Shown: positions 9,611 through 18,962 of the stretch, one piece after another
How the letters are laid out: each line of letters opens with the position of its first letter
Numbering within the stretch: the first letter of the stretch is position 1
Source: Falciphora oryzae
Lineage: Eukaryota; Ascomycota; Sordariomycetes; Magnaporthales; Magnaporthaceae
Length of the DNA: 64,000 nucleotides
Reading direction: 5' to 3'
NCBI GenBank assembly: GCA_000733355.1
Contig: JNVV01000001.1
Coordinates: forward strand, 650,208-714,207
The notes under the pieces: generated by a model
What the model saw: the letters and a program-made list of their open reading frames with translations, nothing else
Told to the model about the DNA's origin: nothing
Databases searched by the model: none
Position numbers and translations under genes: made by a program

Positions 9611-11485
9611 ATGTATTTTCCATCGTTGCCAATGGCCTCTGTAACCCGCTCACGGAGAGCTGAAGGCCTCAATCCATTCCCGCACTCGCACTCGCTGGGC
9701 GGCGCGACTCTCACGCGCGGTCGCAACAACACGTCGGCCGCTACGCTCAATCAGAGGCTCCCTCCCGCCGTCTTCCCCAAGCGTCCGAGGGACAACCCGG
9801 AACGCGTTCTCGACACTTTTCCTTCGCCGAAACGTCCCCGATTGACCATCAACCTCTCCTCATCGCCGCCGACGCGGAGCCTGCCTCCTAAGACCGACTG
9901 CATTGGCCCCAAGCCGACGTCGCGCCCCCGAACAGGCCCTCGAGACAGCACTCAACCCGCCCCAATTTCCGACATCTCCGCCGCGACTTCAGCTGTCCCG
10001 CCACAGCAAGCACTACCGACCCCAACCCCCCAAAAGCAACAGCAGCAACAACAACCGCCGCCGCATCAGCCCCTGGAACCACAACAACAGCTGCAGCAAC
10101 AGCAACAGCCACTCCAACAACCACCAGCCTCCAAAGTCGCGCCCCGCAGCAAACCAACGGCCGGCTCAAAGGCCCAGCCCAAACCTCGAAACCCGGCCAA
10201 ACGCGAGCTTGGCAACCTGCAGGTCGATAAGTCGACCCCAAAGGCTGCAGAGGGTCGCAAATTGCGATCACAAGAAGCTACAAGGTTCAAAAGTGACTTG
10301 GCCGCCTACTTCCCCGACTACGATGAGGTCATCGGAAACGACCCCAAGCCAGACCGTACGTGTTACCCCTGCCTCCCTCCTGTGCTCGCCGATGCATCCA
10401 TCCTGTCAAGCAGCACGGTTATGAAACTGACATGACCTATGTGAACAGACCTGTTGGATGTGAAGACGCCAGTAGTTGTGATAGACCAAGCACAGCCTCG
10501 GTCGGGCACTGTTCGCCTGTCGCACGGCACCCGCGACTACGAAGGCGTCGGTCCTGGAACTCATGACGGATATCCGATTCGGAGTTATGGCGACAACCTA
10601 TTCACCGACCTCTGGGAGTCTCAAGAGATCAGTTTCGCGTTCCTTCAGGCCCGCGACCGGAAGGTCGAAGATGTCCGAGACCCGCTTCCCAATTCCTACT
10701 TCGAGCCTGCGCACAAGAAGGCTGAGAGGGCCGAGAAGTCGATACGGAACTCGGAGAGAGGCCGCGCCCAGCATGAGAAGGAGCAGATTATCAGGCTCCT
10801 CGACGGCCTGCAGGGTCCTGACTGGCTGAGGACCATGGGTGTCAGCGGTATAACCGAGGGCAAGAAGAAGGAGTTTGAAGGGCCGAGACGGCATTTTATC
10901 CGGGGCTGCGAGGCCATCCTGGAGAAGTTCAGGCAGTGGGGTGTCGAAGAGAAGCGCCGGAAGCTCGAGAAGGACCGCGCCCTCGCCGCTGCGGCTCAAC
11001 TTGAGAACGGCCATGGGCCCCATGACGGAGCACATGCCGCAGATCGCGGCCAAGAGGAGAGAAGCGAGACGTCTGGGGCGGTCGAGCTGGTAACCGACAC
11101 AGACGTAGACCCACCAGACAGCGACGTCGACGCGTCCATCGCGAAGCAGCTCCGCGAAGAGACGAAAGCGCGCTCCAAGGTGGTCGTCAAGAAGCCGCCA
11201 GTTAAGCGGAGCCGTAGACAGCAGGAGTTGGCCCCGCCGCCGCCACCACCACCACTGGAGCCAGTTCCCCCAAAGCCCTTCACCTCATTTTTCGACAAGA
11301 GATATTTGCGTGACGCAGCCCTGAACAAAACCCGGCGTAAGGGCCGAACGGTACTCGCCTGGGGCCACACGGTGCCCGACATGGATGAGGCCGACTTCGA
11401 GATCCCTCCCGAGTTTCTGGACGAGAAGACGCTTCGCAGCAACGCGAGGCGTAAGCGCCGGGACAAGAGAGGAAGTAGGCGTTGA
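9611..11485 (+). CDS. sas4: SAS4-family subunit (Something About Silencing 4)
   Basis: Two exons (9611..10355, 10449..11485) encode 593 residues. The intron has a CGTACGT donor and a TGAACAG acceptor. The N-terminal half is disordered and Gln/Pro-rich, with poly-Gln at about residues 138-170. The conserved SAS4 domain lies at about 300-420: TDLWESQEISFAFLQARDR, YFEPAHKKAERAEKSIRN, RGRAQHEKEQIIRLLDGLQ and DWLRTMGVSGITEGKKKE. A second conserved block is at the C terminus (FTSFFDKRYLRDAA, WGHTVPDMDEADFEIPPEF). In yeast, Sas4 sits in the SAS-I acetyltransferase complex with the MYST enzyme Sas2, which acetylates histone H4 K16. In filamentous fungi the equivalent complex is inferred. A second ATG at 9632 is an equally possible start. 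Confidence 0.87.
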
Positions 11486-12642
11486 CGCGCGCACACACAC
11501 GAGGCAAAGTGGCCTTGCGCTGCCTGTAGGAGGCAGTATCGGGTTTGCCACAAGACCTCAGCAGGAACTGGGCGTACGGACACCATTGTAGTTGTATGAA
11601 GCTTCAAAATAGCTTCGCCAGGCCCCACTGGAGAGGGCGGCTTTTATGTGCTACCAAGAAGTAGCTTGGGAAAAGGATGCCACCACGACATTGTACCGTC
11701 GAGGGTGGCTCGGAGTTGGGTCAAAGGGATTTTCTTCTGGGACTGTTTTTTATAGTGTACTCAAAATGATACCAAACTCTGAACCGACCTGCCCCATATA
11801 TGTGGCAGTCAATAGCCGTTGGGGCTCGGAGCAGGGAAGATAGCGTCGGTCTTCGTGAAGACTCTTGGTTTGGGCGAGCTCTCAATCAGTGCAGTTGAAA
11901 TCCAGAGAGCTGGCAAAGGAGTTGAGGGGGAGGGGTGTGCAGGTGCTCACGTTGGCGTGCAAGGGTGGGGCAGTGGCCGTTGCTGCTTACCTAACAGTAA
12001 TCTCCGGGCTTGGGCCGGCCCTTGCACGTCACTCCACGCCAGACGCGCTTCGTGGCCGACGCCCAGCGCTGCATTTCGGGACAGAGGATGGCAGCCGACG
12101 ACGTCTCGGCCGCCCGCAAGGAACAACATCGCCTTCGCATCTCGCCACACAAACACCATTACTTGGCGGGCCATCTTTAATCTGCACTTCTTAATCCATC
12201 GACTTTAATACCTATCAAAACGGACGGAAACCACCGTTTTCGTGTCGCGGCTGCAGTGCGACGTGCATGAAAGCTTGCAGCCACCCCGTTCGCGGGCGAG
12301 CCTGAGCTCCTCACAATTACCTCTCCCCCGACCCTCCCGGATTCCAATCTTTCCAAATCGATAACGAAGTTTTCTCTCCTCCCGTTCGGCTACCGAACCT
12401 TTCACCTTCTACTCATTTACGACACTACAGGGACACGCCAGTTGAGACGACCCACTTCCGAGCCTGGCCTACCTCTACCGATCTTCCCATCGGTTGCATC
12501 GCCTTGTGTCTCGATCGATCCTCCCGCGACCGCCCCCGACCTGGAGCGATGCTATTCTGAAGCGCAGGCGACCCGAGGCGCCTGATAATCATCCAACGTG
12601 CTTCGTCCGCTATCCTCGACGATCGCTCATCCCGCCCCCAAA
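11486..12642. other. Intergenic between SAS4 and TAF2
   Basis: This 1.16-kb stretch carries the SAS4 3' end and the TAF2 promoter and leader. The last 250 bases before the TAF2 start are C/T-rich, as in other fungal promoters here. No gene is supported. Confidence 0.6.
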
Positions 12643-15600
12643 ATGCCGGCGACCGTCGGGGCGGAGCCCTCGCTGGGGGGACCGAGCCAGGCCGCCGACA
12701 TATGGCAGCAGTTCCATGTGATGAACCAGGAAGTCGAGCTGGACATCAACTTTCGCGACAAGGTCGTCAGCGGCGTGGTCAAAATGACGATATTCCCGAT
12801 GCAGAACGAGATAGAATCCGTACGCATCGATGCGCGTCAGATGGACATCGACACCGACAACATTCTCGTAAACGGCAACAAAGTCAAGGCTGTCTATCAC
12901 GATCCATATGACCGGATCGACATCCCCGCCAACTTTGACTGGGACGCCTCCCAGTACCCCTACCAAACAGCCCGCATCGAACCTCTGCTCCCACGCCCCG
13001 ACCGCGAGGCTCCAGTTTCTGGCAGGGCCACGCTGGGTTGCGCTCCCACTACCGGCTCTCTCGTGGTTAGCCTACGCCCCGAGCAAGAAAAGCCTCAGCA
13101 AGGAGGGCCCAAAAAGGTCAAGATCGTCGTCAACAGACCGAGCGAGAGGCAAATGTCTGCGGAATACAATATAGTCATCCCCTTCCGGACAAGAGGAACG
13201 CGTGGTGGTTTCCACTTCGTGGGCGTCGAGGAAACCGACACGAGGTACCCCCACTTCTACACCACCCACTCGCTGGTGCCAGGCCAAGCCTCGTGCATAT
13301 TCCCCTGCATCGACGATCCGGGGTCGAGGTCCTTCTGGACCGTGCGGGTAAAGACTCCGCGAACACTAGGTGACGCTCTGAGGCAGCCACTCTTGACGCA
13401 ACGGTCGTCGAGCAAGAAGGCCGCCACCGAGGCGGTCCGCTCGACCCTGTTGCTGACAGAAGAGGACAAGCTTCTCGACATGACTGTTATCTGCGCCGGG
13501 AACCTGGTCGGCGAGGCGACAGATAAGAGTGATGACTCGAAGAAGATTATGACTTTCGAAGATTCAGGCCTTGACGTCGCCGCTGGACATGTGGGCTTCG
13601 CTGTGGGACCTTTCCAACATGTCGACCTTTGGTCTGATTTTCGGCCTGAGGACGACGACGAGAGGCTCGGAGACTCGGCCATCAAGATCCATGGCTATTG
13701 CCTTCCCGGCCGCGAAGAAGAGGTCCGGTTCACGTGCGAGGCCATGGCAGGGGCTGCGGACTTTTACGCCGTCAAGTTCGGCAAGTACCCGTTCCAGGAC
13801 AGCTACAAGATGTGCTTCGTGGACGACATGGTGGCGGACACAGTCCCTCTCTACTCTCTCTCCCTGTGCAGCAACCGGCTGCTCTACCCACCCGACGTTA
13901 TCGATACTGAGGTCGAGGTGACCAGGAAACTGGCCCATGCGCTCGCCTGCCAGTACTTTGGTGTCCATATCATCCCAAATACTGCTCTTGATACCTGGAT
14001 AACCGTTGGAGTCTCGCACTTCATGGCCGACATGTTCATGCAGATGCTGTGCGGGAATAACGACTATCGGTTCCGCATGAAGACTCGGGCAGACCGGCTG
14101 GTCGAGGAAGACGTCGGCAGGCTGCCGCTCGACCAACTGGGCAACTACCTGTCCTTTGGAAGCTACCAGATGGACTTCATGGCCCTCAAGGCACCCCTGG
14201 TCCTGTTCATCCTCGACAGGCGGTTGACTAAACGCGCCACACACAATGGGCTGCGGCGAGTTATATCAAAGATCATCACGAAGAGCAAGTCCTACGCGGA
14301 GGAATCTCGGATTGTGAACTCGGACTCTTTTCGCAAGGCGTGCGAGAAGGTTGCCCACAACAGCTCCTCCCTCGAGCCCTTCTGGCAACAGTGGGTCCAC
14401 TCCTCCGGGTGCGCGCGTTTCGAGATGTCGCAGAGATACAACAAGAAGCACTCTCGCGTCGACCTGACGGTCAGGCAGCCTGAGGACAAGGGGAGCATTT
14501 CCCCGTTGCCGCTCCAGAAGGAGGCGTTCTGGGGAGCGCTGCAGGACCGGCTCCACGTGCCGGCCAGCAAAAAAGAAAACGTCAGCGTGTGGTTCACGGG
14601 GCCGATCACCATCGGCATCCACGAGGCTAACGGCACCCCGTACGAGCACGTTGCCGAGATCCGGAGGACCGGACCGAAACAGTTCAAGGCCATCGAGATG
14701 CCTTACAACACAAAGTACAAGCGCCTAAAGCGCGTCAAGAGACAGAAGGAGCGCGCGGCGGCCACTGCAGCACATGCCGACGGGGGCGGGGACAACGCTG
14801 AAGAGGCCGTGCTCTACTCCCTGGGCGATGTGCTTCAGACACCCGAAGACGTTGAGCTGTGGCAGTTTGCCGACTGGACTCCGGAACAGGAGAAGTCGAT
14901 GGAACACGACTCTTTCGAGTGGCTCCGCCTCGATGCTGACTTTGAGTGGATCTGCTCTATGAAGACCAACATGCAGCCGTGGATGTACGTTTCCCAGCTG
15001 CAGCAAGATAGGGACGTGGTCGCGCAACAGGATTCCATTCTATACATGTCACAGAAAGCTGGAGGAGAGATCCTCGCGTCGGTGCTCGGCAGGACGCTCA
15101 TGGATACTCGGTACTTCCACGGCATCCGTACCCAGGCCGTCAAGGCCCTCCAGAGGCAGACGTGGACCAAGGAGGTGGAGACGTACGACCCGGATACGGG
15201 CATAACACACAAACACAAGAAGACGGACCTTGGAGGGCTGCGCATCCTCATGATGGCGTTCAAGTCCTTCTTCTGCTACCCAGACACCCAGACGCCTCGG
15301 CCAAACGACTTCTCAAACAAGATGCAGTACTTTGTGCAGCAGGCCATCCCCGGCGCCATCGCCCGGGTCCGAGACAAGGGCCGCTGCCCGCCCGAGGCCC
15401 AGCGGTTTCTCCTGGAGCAGCTGCGGTTCAACAATAACGCCGAGAATGAGTATTCGGACCACTTCTACGTCTCGAGCCTACTTGATGCCCTCGCCACCAG
15501 CCTCGTGCCCGACGCCGACAGCCCCCCTCTTCCTCGGCGAGCCGACGATCCGCAGATTCAGGAAGACAAGGCATTCCTGGAAGAGGCGTTGATGGAGATT

Positions 15601-17328
15601 GAGCGCTACCTTAGGATGGATGAATGGACAAACTCGTACCAAAACATCTGGACCACGACGGCCCTGGGATGCAAGCAGAAGCTCATGAAGGCGGGCGTCA
15701 TTCCCATATCGGCCATCGACTTTGTTCAGTACCTCCAGGATGGGACACTAGACCTGATCCAGATCAAGGCGTTCGAGGCCCTGGTGGACCTAGGATTCTT
15801 GCTCCACAAGGGCGTGGTCCGGCTCCTGCTTGCCTTCATGACGACTCATCACTCCCCGTTTGTGCGCGACCGCCTCTTTCAGGTGTTTTCATGGGGTGTG
15901 GCCTCGGTGGCGTTTGGGGAATATGACGAGATCAAGAAGTTGGGCGCCAGTCGCGCGGACGATGATGAGCACGATGACGATGTCCTTACGATGGAGAACG
16001 CCGACGCGATCATCGAGAAGAAGAAGACCGAGGAGGCTCGGAGATCTAACATCGACAGGGCGCTGGCCGAGCTCAAAAAGGAATTCGCCAAGACTGAGAG
16101 CCAGGACCTCCTCGTCGAGCTGTGGAATGCGATTTGCTCGCCCGTCATCGGACTAGTCGAGCAGCATAACTTGCTCGACATGTGCAGGACGCTCTTTGAC
16201 CCGGATTATTCGTGCCGGGTGACTGTGCGACATCCTACACAGTGGTCAGTGGGGCGCACAGACGGAGCCAAGCCCGGATCGTGTCTTCATTTCAAGGCGA
16301 TCCCCCGTGAAGTGAAGAAACGGCTGGAGCTGGCACCGCCACCACCACTAGCGGCAACAGCCACTGTGGGAGCCCTCTCTGGCCCTCCAGCGGCAGCGTT
16401 GCCAGGGACGGTGGTGGCGTCACCCGCAACCGTCAAAGCGCCGGAGCCGAGTGTGCCCACACCCATGGAAGGCATCGTCCAGACGTCTGCGCAGCCGAAA
16501 CCCGCCCCACCGCAGATAAAGAAGCAAGGGTCAACTACGTTCAAGATCAAGATCCCTTCAGGCAGCAGCAAGGTGGACAAGACATCTTTGCCGCAAGGAG
16601 CCGCGTTGCCTCCGAAGGCGCCCCGGCCATCCAGCTCAGCATCTCCTTTGGTGAAGACAACTGAGGCTTCCTCTATTCAGGTATCGCCCGCTTTGGCCCA
16701 CAAGAAGGAGAAGGAGACGAGCTCTCGCGCGGCGACGCCTCTTCCAGCGCATGCCGATGGATCACGGACTCCCCTCTCCTCTGGTAGCAGTGCCAGCACC
16801 AATGGAGTGATCAAGAAGGCGAGGCTGAGCAATAAGCGGAAGCACGACGATGCTGACGGCCAGTCGCCGCGGCCGACGAAGGCTCCGAGGCGACTCGTGA
16901 AGCTTTATGTCCCCGGTTACTTCTCCAAATTGCGGCCGGATACGCAAGCGGAGATCCGGAAGCGGACGATGTTGGAAAGCGTGCGGAAGATGCAGGCGAC
17001 AAGCTCGGGCTCGTCCAGCCGTCCCTCGTCGCCGGTCGAGAAGTCGATCAGAGCGACGCCTCCGCAACGGAAGCCGCTGCCATCAGGCGGCGGCGGCGGC
17101 GGCGGTTCTGCCTCGAGCCACTCCTCAGCGCCACGACAGCACGGCTCTAACGGCTCTCAGAAGGCGCGAAAGCCGCTGCCGTCGGGGGCGCCCGCCAGCA
17201 CACCATCCTCGGTGCTGCCGCCGCTCGCGCCCCAGCACACGGCGCCCAGCCCTGCATCGCCGTCTGTTGCTACCCCTACGGCGCCGAAGCCGAGGATCAA
17301 GCTCAAGGTGAACAAATCAAGCGCTTGA
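12643..17328 (+). CDS. taf2: Transcription initiation factor TFIID subunit TAF2
   Basis: A single uninterrupted exon encodes 1561 residues, long for a gene of this genome. ATG 12643 is chosen over in-frame non-ATG codons upstream because it directly precedes the conserved start of the M1-peptidase-like fold (WQQFHVMNQEVELDINF). Residues about 15-620 form the aminopeptidase-like part. Where true M1 enzymes have HExxH, this protein has KLAHALACQYFG (His432), so the zinc-binding/catalytic site is lost, as is known for TAF2. A helical, probably HEAT-like region follows to about 1200. The tail (about 1220-1561) is disordered, Pro/Ser/Ala-rich, with Lys-rich patches and a Gly run near 1482. Role: promoter (Initiator) recognition within TFIID in the nucleus. 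Confidence 0.95.
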   Translation: MPATVGAEPSLGGPSQAADIWQQFHVMNQEVELDINFRDKVVSGVVKMTIFPMQNEIESVRIDARQMDIDTDNILVNGNKVKAVYHDPYDRIDIPANFDWDASQYPYQTARIEPLLPRPDREAPVSGRATLGCAPTTGSLVVSLRPEQEKPQQGGPKKVKIVVNRPSERQMSAEYNIVIPFRTRGTRGGFHFVGVEETDTRYPHFYTTHSLVPGQASCIFPCIDDPGSRSFWTVRVKTPRTLGDALRQPLLTQRSSSKKAATEAVRSTLLLTEEDKLLDMTVICAGNLVGEATDKSDDSKKIMTFEDSGLDVAAGHVGFAVGPFQHVDLWSDFRPEDDDERLGDSAIKIHGYCLPGREEEVRFTCEAMAGAADFYAVKFGKYPFQDSYKMCFVDDMVADTVPLYSLSLCSNRLLYPPDVIDTEVEVTRKLAHALACQYFGVHIIPNTALDTWITVGVSHFMADMFMQMLCGNNDYRFRMKTRADRLVEEDVGRLPLDQLGNYLSFGSYQMDFMALKAPLVLFILDRRLTKRATHNGLRRVISKIITKSKSYAEESRIVNSDSFRKACEKVAHNSSSLEPFWQQWVHSSGCARFEMSQRYNKKHSRVDLTVRQPEDKGSISPLPLQKEAFWGALQDRLHVPASKKENVSVWFTGPITIGIHEANGTPYEHVAEIRRTGPKQFKAIEMPYNTKYKRLKRVKRQKERAAATAAHADGGGDNAEEAVLYSLGDVLQTPEDVELWQFADWTPEQEKSMEHDSFEWLRLDADFEWICSMKTNMQPWMYVSQLQQDRDVVAQQDSILYMSQKAGGEILASVLGRTLMDTRYFHGIRTQAVKALQRQTWTKEVETYDPDTGITHKHKKTDLGGLRILMMAFKSFFCYPDTQTPRPNDFSNKMQYFVQQAIPGAIARVRDKGRCPPEAQRFLLEQLRFNNNAENEYSDHFYVSSLLDALATSLVPDADSPPLPRRADDPQIQEDKAFLEEALMEIERYLRMDEWTNSYQNIWTTTALGCKQKLMKAGVIPISAIDFVQYLQDGTLDLIQIKAFEALVDLGFLLHKGVVRLLLAFMTTHHSPFVRDRLFQVFSWGVASVAFGEYDEIKKLGASRADDDEHDDDVLTMENADAIIEKKKTEEARRSNIDRALAELKKEFAKTESQDLLVELWNAICSPVIGLVEQHNLLDMCRTLFDPDYSCRVTVRHPTQWSVGRTDGAKPGSCLHFKAIPREVKKRLELAPPPPLAATATVGALSGPPAAALPGTVVASPATVKAPEPSVPTPMEGIVQTSAQPKPAPPQIKKQGSTTFKIKIPSGSSKVDKTSLPQGAALPPKAPRPSSSASPLVKTTEASSIQVSPALAHKKEKETSSRAATPLPAHADGSRTPLSSGSSASTNGVIKKARLSNKRKHDDADGQSPRPTKAPRRLVKLYVPGYFSKLRPDTQAEIRKRTMLESVRKMQATSSGSSSRPSSPVEKSIRATPPQRKPLPSGGGGGGGSASSHSSAPRQHGSNGSQKARKPLPSGAPASTPSSVLPPLAPQHTAPSPASPSVATPTAPKPRIKLKVNKSSA

Positions 17329-18008
17329 GATGACTTGGTCAAGCGTGGGAGAGATAATTAGCTTCTGCGAAGGCGTTGAGGTGCTTGTTTGTACATTGGT
17401 GTCGGTTCTAATGGACATTGGTTTTTCTCTTTTTTCGCTCTTCTTTTCCCCCCCCCCCCCCTTTTTCCTTCGATTTATGCGCTACTCCGGGGTCATTCTT
17501 GTCCCCTGCCATCGAGTTGACGAGTCTAGGGTGGGAGGCGATAGTGATTGGCTTTACTCTCATGCAATGGAGGCATGGGCATGCATGGAAAGGCGTGAGC
17601 GGTTTCTTCAAGGCATCAAAGCAAAAAAACATACCCATATCGATCGGTGCCTGATGAGTTTCAGTATTATTATTTATCATTGTCGTCTCGCTGTACATAG
17701 GTACCACCAGGCACGCCCGGAATATGAGAACGATACGATGCCTTTGCCATCCAAGGCCAACACGATGCACCCTGCCCCCTACTTTTTGGCGCTGTTATGG
17801 CGCATGTAAGCTGGAGATGTCCAGTCGCTCGTCACGATCCTGGCAATTAAACAGCCAAGGCAACACGGTGAAGGGGTTGTGGCTACCCAGCCATGCGTTG
17901 GGGCTACGAGGGCGTGTCTCATCGGCACAGGTTTCGACAAGTAGAACAAACCCAGACGCGTTGAGCTTCCCAGAAACTAGCATGATGCATCTTTTATATC
18001 TATCGGAC
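17329..18008. other. Convergent 3' region, TAF2 / CDC26
   Basis: This is non-coding sequence between two converging genes. It includes a T-rich stretch ending in a C14 run at 17448-17461. No gene is supported. Confidence 0.6.
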
Positions 18009-18962
18009 TCAACGCCTCCGCGACGCCGCGACACCTATCCTCTCCTCCCGACTCCGCGTGACCCGGCCAGGGGCGGCCGGTGGTGCCTCTGCGGGGGCGG
18101 CGCTTCCGCCGCGCCTGACCCCTTCGTCAGTCTCGGGTGCCACGCCCCTGCCTCCGCCTGCTGCCGTTGATGGTTGGTACGACGGTGTCGGCGTGGTGGC
18201 GGCGGCACCACTACCACCACCACTAGCAGCCTCCATGGCGCGCTGCTGCTGCCGTTGCTGCCGCAGCAGGCGCTCGCGCTCGAGCTGGGCCCTCTGATAG
18301 CGAGCAAGCTGCTGGCGCGCCGAGTGGCGGGGCTCTTCTTCCTGCGGCTGCGGCTGCGGCTGGTGCTGGGGGTCGTCGTCGACGACGTCGTCCATGTCCT
18401 CGTCGGACGAGAACTGCTCCTGGCTTTGCTGGCGCTGGTGTTGCTGGTGTTGCTGGTGGTGGCGGCGCAGGCCGGCGGCGGCGGCGAGGGCGTCGTCCTC
18501 GTCGTCGTCGTCGTCCTCGTCGTCATACTCGCCGCCACCGCCGTACCCTGCCGCGCCGGCGTTCCGTGAGCTGGGCGANNNNNNNNNNNNNNNNNNNNNN
18601 NNNNNNNNNNNNNNNNNNNNNNNNNNNNNNNNNNNNNNNNNNNNNNNNNNNNNNNNNNNNNNNNNNNNNNNNNNNNNNNNNNNNNNNNNNNNNNNNNNNN
18701 NNNNNNNNNNNNNNNNNNNNNNNNNNNNNNNNNNNNNNNNNNNNNNNNNNNNNNNNNNNNNNNNNNNNNNNNNNNNNNNNNNNNNNNNNNNNNNNNNNNN
18801 NNNCGCCTTGAGGACGGTGCGGGCGCCGCCGCCCAGGACCTGGCGGGGGGCGCCGGACGAGGCGGCGGCGGCGGCGGCCATGCGGACCCGCTCCTGCCGG
18901 TCCTCGTAGGCAGCCACGTCCTCAGCCGTGATGGATATGACTGTTGGTGCGCGACGGAGCAT
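18009..18962 (-). CDS. cdc26: Anaphase-promoting complex subunit CDC26 (APC12), interrupted by a gap
   Basis: The N terminus MLRRAPTVISITAEDVAAY matches the short signature of CDC26 (human MLRRKPTRLELKLDDIEEF), the part that binds and stabilises the TPR subunit APC6/Cdc16. The C terminus has a VTRSREERIGV motif shared by fungal CDC26 proteins. The frame stays open across an assembly gap of 225 N (18579..18803), giving about 317 residues if the gap length is right. Between the two conserved ends is a long low-complexity insert: an Asp/Glu run, His/Gln repeats (HHQQHQQHQRQQ), Pro/Gln repeats and a basic coiled-coil-like stretch. Human CDC26 is 85 residues, so this form is much expanded. Codons 73-147 fall in the gap and are unknown, and an intron hidden in the gap is possible. 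Role: ubiquitin ligase controlling mitotic exit. Confidence 0.8.
   Translation of the reverse strand: MLRRAPTVISITAEDVAAYEDRQERVRMAAAAAASSGAPRQVLGGGARTVLKAXXXXXXXXXXXXXXXXXXXXXXXXXXXXXXXXXXXXXXXXXXXXXXXXXXXXXXXXXXXXXXXXXXXXXXXXXXXSPSSRNAGAAGYGGGGEYDDEDDDDDEDDALAAAAGLRRHHQQHQQHQRQQSQEQFSSDEDMDDVVDDDPQHQPQPQPQEEEPRHSARQQLARYQRAQLERERLLRQQRQQQRAMEAASGGGSGAAATTPTPSYQPSTAAGGGRGVAPETDEGVRRGGSAAPAEAPPAAPGRVTRSREERIGVAASRRR
18579..18803. other. Assembly gap (225 N)
   Basis: A run of N lies inside the CDC26 reading frame, at a place flanked by GC-rich trinucleotide-like repeats. The length is a multiple of three, but that may be an estimate. Confidence 0.99.

Noticed and set aside
9888..10290. Minus-strand hydrophobic frame opposite the SAS4 poly-Gln region.
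   Set aside because: It is an artefact of CAG/CAA repeats read in reverse as Leu/Val/Ala/Cys runs.
12494..17312. Many frames of 60-226 codons overlapping TAF2 on both strands.
   Set aside because: All are shadows of the single TAF2 reading frame, which is conserved along its length.
18058..18569. Plus-strand frames rich in Leu/Val opposite CDC26.
   Set aside because: They are the complement of Gln/Asp trinucleotide repeats. The minus strand has the CDC26 signature at both ends.
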